From Neoconidiobolus thromboides FSU 785 (taxonomy: Eukaryota > Entomophthoromycota > Entomophthoromycetes > Entomophthorales > Neoconidiobolaceae): a stretch of 64,000 nucleotides of DNA. Where the stretch lies: positions 11,457 through 75,456 of the forward strand of contig MU626258.1 in assembly GCA_025603075.1 (NCBI GenBank). The letters run 5' to 3'. The notes beneath the pieces are model-generated. The model was not told the origin of the DNA and did not search any database. It saw only the letters and a program-made list of their open reading frames with translations. Below, piece by piece: positions 54,254-64,000 of this stretch (position 1 is its first letter; each line of letters opens with the position of its first letter). Both the position numbers and the translations under genes were made by a program.

Positions 54254-54414
54254 AAAATTTTATATTTGATTTATGTATATTTTATAGTTTGATCATTATC
54301 TTTAATTTTTGTACTTTATTATATTTTTGGATCATAAACAATTATAGCCATCTGCTTTAAATCCATCTATGCAAATAAAATAACAAAATTCTATTTATTA
54401 ATCAAAATATAGCC
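54254..54414. other. Short region between transposase and TGT gene
   Basis: 161 bp between convergent stop codons. If the transposon has a right end, it must lie here or inside the TGT gene. No inverted repeat was identified. Confidence 0.4.
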
Positions 54415-56072
54415 CTATAAAGAATCTAGTTCAATTCCGACTGAGTTTAAAGCATTAACAACCCATTCTGGATATTTGCCTTCATTTTTATAATACGACT
54501 TCATAAATCCCTTGACAAACTGTGGAAACTTATCTTCAATAATTGAGGTACGAATGCCCTTCATCAATCGCATTTGGAAACTCAAATTATGAATCGATAT
54601 CAAATGGCAACCAACGGTTTCCTTGGTAACTATAGTATGTAAATAAGAACGGGTATAGTTCTTACATGTGAAGCAGGGACAATCCTCTTCAATTGGGGTA
54701 TCGTCATGACGATATTGTTTTTGCTTTAAGGATAAGGTGTTATTGAATGTCAATGCATTACCAAATCTCTGAATTAAAATGAGTAATTTATAAAGATCAA
54801 AATTTAACTAAATTACAGCTGTTCTTGTAGGGAATACTAAAAACAAAAATAAATAAATTAAAACCTTAGATAATCAAATAACCTTACCGCAATCATACAT
54901 GTCAACTCCAAGCGCTGAGCATACCACCAAATCTTCGGCATAACTAGTTAAGTTAGTCAACTGACTTGCTAAAATAAATACTAAATTACCCAACGCCCAT
55001 ACAATATCTTGGTTTGTTATCTGGGAGTAAATCAGTGCATAAGCTTACTCTATAAAATTGAATTATACTGCTATAAAAACCTGAATAATTAATTACACTC
55101 TCCAGAACTCATCTTTACTTTCCCCTCCACTCAAACCCCCAATCGCATACCCTGGTGTATCTCTTTTTACCATTTCTAATAATATTGTAAACGTTAAGTG
55201 GAGCTTTTATAAAACTTACCATCAATACAAATCTTTCTCAATCTTGTATCAAGCCCACCTTGAATAATAGCAAATAAATTTTGCTCATCGGGTCTAGCGT
55301 GTGCTTTGATGCATCGATCTAACCTAATAAAACATATAGCTAAAATTCAAGTAATATTTAATCTCTTACCATCTTATCGATCGATGCATTGCTTCCTCCA
55401 CCCTTTCCCCAGTGGTAGTGCTAGCAATGACATCGTCCAACTGCATCATAATATCAGCGCCGATAGCGTTTTGGAGCTCCATACTATGTTCTGGTGTCAA
55501 CATCATCATACTGTTGTCATGTGGAGACTGAAATTGTACCCCTTCCTAAAATTATTAAGCTTTACTTATTGTTGGTATAAATTGATTTACTTCGGTAATT
55601 TCGGCCAATTTTAATAAAGATACCATTTGGAAACCTCCAGAGTCCTTTTTTAAGTTAGATTAAAATTCAATGTAAGTCCATATTAAAATTTACGGTCAAT
55701 AAAGCACGATTCCATTTCATAAAGTTATGTAAGCCTCCTACTTTTCTTAATAATTCAGGGCCCTAATTTTTTTCAACTTTGAGTCTTTTAGCATTATTAA
55801 TATATTTACCGGTCTATGCCCCTAATTCGATTAGTTCATTGTTTTTTAATTATGCCATAATATTTTACCAAGTGATATGTATTTCCAAGTATGACATGGC
55901 AGTCAATCTCTTCTAACTGATCCGTAGTTAACCCCTTCATTGTACCTTGTGTACCCACAGCCATAAACATGGGTAGATCGGCATTATAATGTGGTAAATA
56001 CAATTTGGATACTCTAGCTTTTGTGGTACTGCATTTAGCTAATATTTCTAGTTTTAATGGATGTTTTGTCAT
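54415..56072 (-). CDS. Queuine tRNA-ribosyltransferase, catalytic subunit (QTRT1-like TGT)
   Basis: Eleven exons: 56072-55869, 55821-55810 (12 nt), 55762-55694, 55644-55591, 55545-55370, 55323-55220, 55175-55097, 55049-54990, 54943-54888, 54836-54817 (20 nt) and 54768-54415 (395 aa). The enzyme replaces guanine-34 with queuine in tRNAs with a GUN anticodon. Motifs: [37 protein letters not shown] (joined through the 12-nt exon), [10 protein letters not shown] (base-recognition Asp), [61 protein letters not shown] (nucleophile Asp), and a zinc site [18 protein letters not shown] with downstream CHLISIHN. All catalytic residues are present. The function implies uptake of queuine or queuosine from food or bacteria and a partner subunit QTRT2 elsewhere. 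Confidence 0.95.
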
Positions 56073-56452
56073 CGTTATAATTCTATTAAATTTATAAACA
56101 ATAAATTTGTAAGCTTTTTTTCATGTTTTGATAGTTATTCTATAAATAGCGATTTCAAAGAATAAAAAATTCTATTGAAATTTAAAATTTATATACAATT
56201 TATTGCTATTGATAAAAATTTATTCAACTATACTAATTGTATGGTGATGTTTTTCTTGGTTTCATTACTTTTTCCATCTTTTAAGCGTTATTTGAATGGA
56301 AAGATTGTTAGTAAATTCTTAAACAAAAAAATACATCCCCGTATGCTAAATAAATATATTTGAATTAATTTATCAAACTTATTTTCCAGTATAGTGAATT
56401 AAAATAAATAAATAAGGCAAACAATTATAAAAAGGTGATGAAAGAGCTGACT
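56073..56452. other. Intergenic region TGT / exportin-4 with repeat copy K
   Basis: 380 bp upstream of the TGT start and downstream of the XPO4 stop. More than a quarter of it is repeat copy K (56240-56343), which therefore sits in the presumed TGT promoter, 168 bp from its ATG. Confidence 0.6.
56240..56343 (-). mobile_element. MITE-like palindromic element, copy K
   Basis: TA at both ends. Left end TGGTGATGTTTTTCTTGG, core TTTTTCCATCTTTTAAGCGT, right end AAATACATCCCCG. A 62-codon frame across it is not a gene. Confidence 0.82.
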
Positions 56453-59400
56453 TTAATTCTCAGGTTTAAGGTGTTGTCTAATTGTACGAAGAAATTCAAT
56501 ACAGGCATCTCTAAACTCATTTAAATTAACTGAGGGAATTCCACGGTTGGTATATTCAAAATTTTCCTTAGCCGTATTAACCAAAAAACTCAATCCATCT
56601 TTAAAGGCAACTTCATGCCCTGGTTGACAAAAGTAAGTTATTATCTCAGTTTCAATTTGTTCAAGTTCATCCTAATAAATAGTTTAAATAAGCAAGCATG
56701 GAAAACAGATACTAGTTTACCTGTAGGCATATGATCATCATAAACAAAGCATCGGCAATCGATTCAATTACATCCCAATTGATTTTTTTAGTCAGCAAGG
56801 TATTCATTATGTTTCTCAAGTAAAGTTTCAAATAATCTTTCAAATCTAAAATGTGTTAATTTATACCATTATTATAATATCCCTTACACTCAATTTTGTT
56901 ATTGCAATAATTAACACCTAAATAGAATATTTCTTTATAAGAAAGCTCTACGATTTCTTGATCTGAAGTAAAAATAGAAAGTTAAAGATAAAGCAGTTAA
57001 ACTAATTTAAGTAGCTATTTGCATAAAAAGGATATCTTTGAGTAGTCAGCAAAATAGATCTTAGTACAAAATCCAAATGTTGCTCAGAAAGCATAGCCAA
57101 TTTATCTGGGTATTGCTGTAATACCAAGATGAATACATGGATCAATCTCCTTGCTATAACGTTCTCCTATTGAAATTATATCATTTATCTATTAGATAAA
57201 ATGAAATTAGTCTTGCTTACCTCTAACATACTCTGATCAAGGTTAACCAGTAAAGCTGAAAGTATGTAAAATATGGTATTTGTAAGGCTAGTTTGAACCA
57301 ATTCGGAGTCTAAATTGAATAAACAATATATTGCAGTATTTGTTTATTAAATCACCTTGTCCATTTTCTTTTTCAAGCTGAATTAAACCATACAGTGCAA
57401 TCAGCCCATCTTCTAATTCATCATATGGGTCATACTGTTCATTTCCAAGATTGATTTGAATTAATGCTAATAAAGTAGATGCTTTTATTAATTTTATAGA
57501 ATTCAAATCATTATATAAACTTACTCTTAAAATTATTTGAATAGGTTTGATATATAGAACATAAAAATTTGTTTAATAAATCAAGATCCTCTTCATTAAA
57601 TTCAAACATATCCTTGTAAAATATTAGTTTTAGTATTAGTTTCACCTTAGCAACTAATTACCATTCTGTTAGTTATATTTATAATAAAATTAAAACATTC
57701 ACTCCAAATATCTTTTGACAAATGAAATTTTTCGGCAAATTGACTGATATAAATTAAATATTTGGAGTAACTTCGAAATAGTTTGATACTATTTGTTAGA
57801 TCACATGCTAACCCATAGCCTTGTAGCATCTTATAATATTAAATATATACTCAATAGCCTTTTAATTCAGTTTACCTCAATAATGTTTACTGCTAAATCT
57901 ATACATTTTGATTCTTCTTCATTATTATGCTCTATTATTGATATAATATTATTTATTAGACACTAAAAAAATCTAATTTTACAATTGTAAATATTAAAAA
58001 TATATTACTTACTTGTAGTCGATTATCCAAAGCAGTGAGTAGATTTTGCTGCAAGTATAAATTAGGGGTACTAGTTGCGACTAATAAAATCGATCGAACA
58101 ATAGTACTAAGCCAATAAGTATTGTTTCAATGATGAGTTAATAAAACTTTTACCTATTACTTTTTTGACTTGAAACTTCCATATGTTGAATGAGATTTAA
58201 GACAATATCGATGAACTTAGTTGATTTATTTAATACTAGCCTAGATTCTTGGCGAGAGCATAGGACAAATAATAAATTCGAAAGCTGTAGGATTAATTAA
58301 GTTAATATTATTTCGATAATAAAAATTCACCATACCATAGTCAACGGAGAAGGCTTTGATACCCACATTAAAAAATTATTGTGAATTAAATCTAATAAAA
58401 TATCTAAAACTAATCTTCCAGCTTTATCGTGGCTACTAGTACCAAACACAGATAAGATATTGTTACTATATATCACCAACTTAATCATAAATTACTTATT
58501 AGCTTACTTAGTCGTTACCTTAAATTAAAATAATTATCTTTATTTGGAAAAAGATAAGACTTTGTCCATCTTTGGAAAAACCAAAAGATAGTTTCATTCA
58601 ATTCTGGAGAACACAATTCAAACTTAATAATGTGAATGAGTAAATTATTAATTTTATACTGTTATACCTTAATGTCATTAGGTGATGAGGTGAAGTATGA
58701 CAATATATTTGTAATTAAGCTAGGTAAAAGTATGACAAGGTCATTTGGTTGGTTATTCTAAATTATTAGCAAATTTCGATAGCTTAAATAAAAACATACT
58801 TGATTTGAAGAATAATTGTTCAAAGGTATAGGAATTATTGGGGTCTCTCCTTCTCCTTCATTTGCTAAAATAAACCCAGAGACTATAATGTACCACTTTA
58901 GATTTTCATAAACTACAGTTAAGGCTAAATCTACAAAGCGTTAACTTATCAAAATCAAATAAGTATAGTAACAATTACCTTCTGGGTTTGTATTTAAGTT
59001 AAAAGCATTAACTTGATCTTGTGCTAATTTAAAGTTTGAAATTAAATTTGAGTAAAGAAATCTTAAAGTGTTTTCTGGATTATTCCTAGTTAAGGTAGCA
59101 AGCTGCATGAGTTGGTATTCATAGATTTCCTTTAATAATTTTTAATAAAAAGATATTGGTTTTGATTGTAGTTTACCCAATCTTTTAATGATGAATCTGT
59201 TTGCGCTTCCCCTCTTAATATCGCATCTACACTAGACTGAATTTTTGTTTTTACATAGCTATTTAACAGCACAGGTCCGAACTCACTTAAGAAATAGGCC
59301 AAACTACCGTCATTTTTATTTTCACTACCTCCTACAAAGGAAGAGAAACTATCGTCCTCGTTAAGTTGATAAACTTAAACATCGATTATTGGACATTACA

Positions 59401-61076
59401 CCTAATTATAAGTACTATTTACCTAAGACAGCTAACGCCTCTAATAGATATTCGAATACGTCTTCAAAGTACATTTCAGTATCATCATCTACATCTTGCT
59501 CTTTCGGAAATTCTATCACCTTTAGTATTAGTTCACTAATTTGACTAATTAATTTATGTGATTCTGGAATAGAATCTAATTCTTTTAATGATACGTTGCC
59601 CATAAACCCATCAATGATTTGGACCAATCCAATTAGATTAGTATTCTTGTTATATAAATCTAAACTGTTATTAAGCTATTATTAATTATATATATATATT
59701 ATTAGAGCATTCTTTACTTATGAATTTTTTCAGATATATGCCCAATGAACTTTTGAATATACGATAATCGATCCTCTTCTTTTTGAAAAGAATCCTTTTT
59801 TATTCCGCTTAATGATATTATTACGTTATCTAAACTCGAAACATCCTCGCCACTAGCCACTATTCTATTATGTAACTTTAATTTATTAACTATTATTCTA
59901 TAAATATAATGTATATATTACCGAAAATAATATATCGATCAATTGAGGGCTAGTAAAATAAGGATGCCATTCTTTTGGAAAATCTTTAACAAAGTTTGTG
60001 TTATAACTTATCGCACTTCGATTTTTATTCTCTTCAAACAAGTCATCTAAAAATTTAAGTATTACTACTTTCGTTTTTATCTAATACCTACTAACCTTTT
60101 TCATCAAAATCCCAACTTAAAATACTATCTAATAAACGACAAATTGCTAATAAAAAGTTGATTTCAACAGTATCGCCATGATTTGCTTTATCTAAGCATT
60201 GTTTTAATATGGTACCAGTAGTTATAAATATTTTTAATAAATATTCTTCCTTTTTACTATATTTAAAAATATCAAAAATAAAATATTAAATTTACTTGAA
60301 ATTGCTCTTTACATTTCTTATGCATTTCATAACTCAATCCTACTTTTGTCCCATTATTTACAACAAATTCGTTTAGCAGAGCTTTGATCAATAATATTAC
60401 TAGAAATTTCTTATTTTTTTAATTTTATTCAACTGTCTAGCCAATAATTTAAATACCTCGAATATTTGTTCAAAGGACAAATCAATAACTCTATCGAAAA
60501 ACGTTTTTACATCAAAATCCTGATCCCTGATCCAACTAAATTTGAATAAAATGGCGATAGACTAAACTTTAATTCTATTATTATATAAACTGAAATTATT
60601 TTTTACTTGTAATATTTTTTCTCTGGTATGAAAAGCCAAACTAAAAAAGACAATCAGTGCTTAAGTCTAGAACTAACTATAAAACTAACTTTGGCCTTGC
60701 TAAGCAATATGAAAAAAGATAATCTCTTAATTGGGAAATGTCCTCTTTACTAAACACAAAAAAATCGACAGGTACTCTTCGACTAATTATGGAACTAGCC
60801 TGGAATAAAGCCATTTCATTATTTGAATTATCTTTTAAAAATATTAACTTTGCCCTTCACATAATTTTCTTAAAAAACTCACCTAACACCATCTTACATA
60901 TCAGCATCGCCTCTCGGTTTTCTGAAACCTCCGTCAAATACTGTTCCGCCGCTTTACGTGATTCATTATCCTAACCATTTTATTATTGAATACCCTTTTA
61001 AAATCACCTATCATTCTCTTACTTGCAAACTTATACTTGCTCTTTCAAATTCTGCAGCTATTTGATGTAACTCCAT
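56453..61076 (-). CDS. XPO4: Exportin-4 (importin-beta superfamily nuclear transport receptor)
   Basis: A large gene broken into more than twenty short exons by 45-60 nt introns. I followed it from ATG 61076 to TAA 56453. The start MELHQIAAEFERASISLQ joins to RKAAEQYLTEVS, then CKMVLDNSNNEMALFQASSI (compare FQAATTI of XPO4) and LRDYLFSYCLARPK. A diagnostic stretch near 60.3 kb, NGTKVGLSYEMHKKCKEQFQ, matches the SVGLTWEFHGNCKRVFQ region of human exportin-4 and not of exportin-7. Near the end: EIITYFCQPGHEVAFKDGLS and FRDACIEFLRTIRQHLKPEN. The rest is HEAT-repeat helices. XPO4 exports eIF5A and Smad3 and imports Sox factors in animals; eIF5A is the likely fungal cargo. Individual middle exons were not all resolved. 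Budding yeast lacks this gene. Confidence 0.85.
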
Positions 61077-62092
61077 TCTAAAAAACTATTTTTCTGTGCC
61101 ACATCACTTTTTCAGTTAATCTTTGCGAAAATTATTGCGGTTTTCTAGCTTCTATTTTTTGCACTCAGAGCTTAATTGGAATTTTAGCATTCTTTAATTG
61201 TTTTGAATCAGGGATTTAATTGGTAGGGTGATTATTGAACTTTTTTGTAGTTAAATTAAGTTGTGTTTGATAAAATAAGTGTTAGTTCTTTTTAATAAAA
61301 GGGAGGTTTTATTGCTGAATTTATAAATACAATTGTGAATCAAATTAGACTCTACCTTTGCAAAGCAATATCAATAACTCCAACTTGGTGTAATAACTTT
61401 CAATTTTTTCCGCTTTTAATGTTTTACAGACTAATTTCATTTTACTAATATTTATAATTTTTAAATCAAATTTCATTTTTTGATTTTTTGTAATAATTAA
61501 CTTTTATTCTTGAAATCTAAAACTTTTCCATAAAATTAATTTAAATATTTAAACTTGAAATAAAACCATAAATATAATCAAGCCAATAGAACACTTGTAC
61601 TCAAAGGAGCAGAAACAGGGAGTTAACTTAATTTATAATTAATAAAGTTACTATTGTATCAGATAGTCAATACTAGATAATCTCCGTTTGAATAATAAAT
61701 ATTGAGTTCAGGTTCCTTTAATTATTTTCATTATAAGCAGTGCATATTATGAGATGAAGACATTTATTAAAATAAAGGGATTAATTTTCCGAATTGGAGA
61801 GTTACTAATTTAAGCAAGCATAACTTAATAAGCTAAGTATTGAGTTCATTGGCTACTGGTGAAAATTAAACCAGTTTTTGATCAAATATGCATAACAAGA
61901 TCTAAAAGCATATGATTTAAAATTAATTAAAAGAATAAAAAAATGAAAAGTGAAAAAATAAAAAATAAAGATATAACATTAAAAAATACGACTACATATA
62001 TATATCAAAATCGAACTTTCTTACGCTTTTTAATTTGACAAAACAAGAATGAGTACAATTACGAAAGCTAGTAATAAAATAAAAATAGTTAA
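61077..62092. other. Intergenic region, no gene seen
   Basis: About 1 kb between the XPO4 start and the zinc-finger stop. AT-rich, no repeat-family copy or RNA gene seen. Confidence 0.5.
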
Positions 62093-62980
62093 TCATTTAA
62101 GACGTTGGGGATTAGGGCAAGAGCGAGATATTTCAATTAAAGTGTGAGCAGCCTATAAAAATATTAGCACTTATCTCTATAAATAAACCTAAAAACTTAC
62201 TTCCATCAATTGAACTTGTTGGCTTTTAGGAAGTGATAGCTTAGCTACCTCTTTCCAATGTGGGTCATGTTCCCATTCATGCTTAGAAAGGCAGCTCATC
62301 TGTTTATATGATTTATTACATACCCTACATTGATAAGTGCCATTGACCATCTTTGGTTCACTACGTCTGTAATTGCATGTACGTGGGCTTCTTTCCTTCT
62401 TAAGTTTATTTGAGTAACTTTGTGGCAAAACTTGATCTAGCATCTCTTCACCATGGTGTTGATAACTTTTTAACATCCCATTGTTTATCCTGCTGTCCCC
62501 GTTTAAGCCATTATCATGGCTTTGACTTGGTTCTGGATGCAATAAATTAGCAAATGAATATGGTTTATATTCGTAGTTATCGTTGCTACGTTCACCCTGA
62601 ATAATTGGCAAATGCTGGCGCGTTAGTGGTGGGAGCTCATTTGTATAACCAGTACTATTATGTTGGTTAGTTTTAAGAGAGATTGGTGGTCGATGACTAT
62701 AAGAATAATTTGAGTTATTGTTATGTGTGTTATATTGGGGTTGATCGAATGTTCTTGGGGGTTCTGTAAAGCGTGGAAATTGGGATGAGCTTTGTAATGG
62801 TGGTAGACTAGCCATATGTGTGGAGCCTCTAATAGGGGATGGTTCAGTTTGATTTAGTTTGTAATCTCCAGAATATTCTTCCAATTTCATGTTTCCACGA
62901 CTACTTGCTAACAATGGAGTATGGTGATAATTATTGTTAAGTTGTTGTATGTTTTTTTCAGCTGGATAAGATTCAGACAT
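62093..62980 (-). CDS. Single C2H2 zinc-finger protein, probable fungal transcription factor
   Basis: Two exons, 62980-62201 and 62152-62093, give 279 aa. The first 200 residues are a disordered Ser/Asn/Pro/His/Gln-rich region typical of fungal regulators. One C2H2 finger follows at about residues 215-237: YQCRVCNKSYKQMSCLSKHE with the second His in WEHDPHW (C-x2-C-x12-H-x3-H). A conserved helix follows directly: EVAKLSLPKSQQVQLMEAAH, completed by splicing of exon 2 (AHTLIEISRSCPNP). This finger-plus-QQVQLMEAA arrangement is found in a group of fungal C2H2 proteins that I cannot name with certainty. A single finger binds DNA weakly, so partners or a basic flank (KKERSPRTCNYRRSE) may help. The stop follows quickly in exon 2. 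Confidence 0.75.
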
Positions 62981-64000
62981 CTAAATAAAAAGACCATATT
63001 AGTAATTAGTTTAATGGATCTTTGAAAAGAGAAATATTGAAAATAGATACTTGAAATTGATTATGTTCAAACTATACAAAGTATTATTATTTTAAACTAT
63101 ATCCTATTTTATTTATACTCTTTGTTTAAATAATTAACACAAACTGTTTGGGCTGTATAGATTGATCTAATATGCATCTCAAATTTAGTTATTTTTAAAT
63201 AACCTACCTCTATTATTTGAGTATGAAAATGAAAAAAATGGAGTAAAATTAAGAAGGATGAAGTTTAAAACTTAAATTCTGTAAACTTAAATTTCAAAAG
63301 CAGAATAAAAATTTCTTTTTACAAAATTAAGAATTTAAATAAAATCATTAAAACAAGATTTGGTTCAAGTTGAATCTGATTGGTTAGAGGCTTGGCTTAT
63401 TTCAACAGATAACACATTATTTGCTATTTCTTAGTGGATCCTCCTTAAGTTGTTTCTTGAATAAAAAATAATGCATAAACTTGAAATCAGCTGATTTTTG
63501 AAGATTTTATTGACTTTGGTGGCGGAAGGGATTGCAAAACAGCTATTATGGAACGACTACTACCCTCTGTTAACTAGCATATAATTGTCTAATATTAAAT
63601 CAAAGCTTAAAACGCTCTATCTACTTCAAATCATCAAATTAAAATTAAGCATTTATTCTCCAATTTCGATTTTCTGGTAAATTGAATCAAAATTGAGTAC
63701 TTTTATTTCTCCCCACTTTATATTTTTAAAGTTTTATTGATTGAAATTTCACAAATTGGTAGCTTAAGAATTAAATTGATTATTTTATTCAATTTAAGCC
63801 AATGGCAGTGCTTACGAATGACACCTAGCCCAATACTCACTTTTTAGCTATTTATAGGGGGGTGGTTATCATAATTTGCAAGCTTAGTTAATTTGCAGCA
63901 CAAATAATGAATATTATCATATTAATTTAATACGATAGTATATTCTTATATTAAAAATGGACTTTGTTTAGATGTAATCGTGTAGCAATAAGGAATTGCA
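62981..64000. other. Upstream region of the zinc-finger gene to window end
   Basis: About 1 kb. Presumably promoter and long 5' UTR of the zinc-finger gene, as is common for fungal regulators. No frame, RNA gene or repeat copy is supportable. Confidence 0.45.

Noticed and set aside
60738-60974. 78-codon plus-strand frame
   Set aside because: Antisense to the first exons of exportin-4.
1-64000. tRNA, rRNA, CRISPR arrays, centromere or telomere repeats
   Set aside because: I scanned by eye for T-loop words (GGTTCGAATCC type), repeat-spacer arrays and telomeric repeats and saw none. A covariance-model search would be decisive.

Overview
The window is nuclear DNA from a fungus. It is very AT-rich and dense in introns. 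Most introns are 45-60 nt, run from GTAAGT-like donors to TTTTAG or ATTAG acceptors, and split the genes into short exons. The gene set is eukaryotic and fungal: ATG1, a SEC9-type SNARE, proteasome beta5 and beta6, exportin-4, RAD1, VMS1, mitochondrial ribosomal proteins uL6m and mL53, an Ecl1-type protein, AA11-like LPMOs and fungal transcription factors. Queuine tRNA-ribosyltransferase, exportin-4, an ABA4-like protein and an SPEC-like CRIB protein, together with the base composition, point to an early-diverging (zygomycete-grade) lineage, for example Entomophthoromycotina. That placement is inference and was not tested by any search.

Layout. 0-5 kb: the end of a Cys-rich protein, a class I alpha-mannosidase (+), and convergent to it an aldonolactone oxidase/dehydrogenase (-). 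5-8.3 kb: a tiny predicted secreted peptide, an ABA4-like membrane protein and mL53. 8.4-15.5 kb: VMS1, a putative transcription factor lacking its zinc cluster, and an 800-residue PPR protein. 16.3-21.3 kb: a ubiquitin-proteasome group (UBE2G1-type E2, and head-to-head beta6/beta5) and an acidic CRIB-domain protein. 21.5-38.3 kb: four AA11-like LPMO genes (three in tandem), a second class I mannosidase, RAD1, an ACAD10/11-type kinase and an intronless nitrilase. 40-52.4 kb: ATG1, an Ecl1-like protein, an unidentified Arg/Asn-rich gene, uL6m, SEC9, SPC3 and a mitochondrial RBFA. 53-64 kb: an intact IS630/Tc1-type transposase, queuine TGT, exportin-4 and a C2H2 protein.

The most unusual repeated signal is a family of about 100-bp palindromic elements with TA target sites and TGGGGATG-type terminal repeats. 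At least eleven copies lie in intergenic DNA, seven of them between 21.5 and 38.3 kb around the LPMO genes. They look like a MITE family. One copy inserted after the LPMO tandem duplication, because the corresponding site beside the sister gene is empty. Other points of note are micro-exons of 9, 12, 16 and 20 nt, a lactone oxidase with Leu where its flavin-binding His should be, and a shared proteasome promoter with a bZIP-like site.

Exon boundaries were worked out by hand from splice signals, reading frame and family motifs. They are predictions and not transcript evidence. Gene spans include introns.
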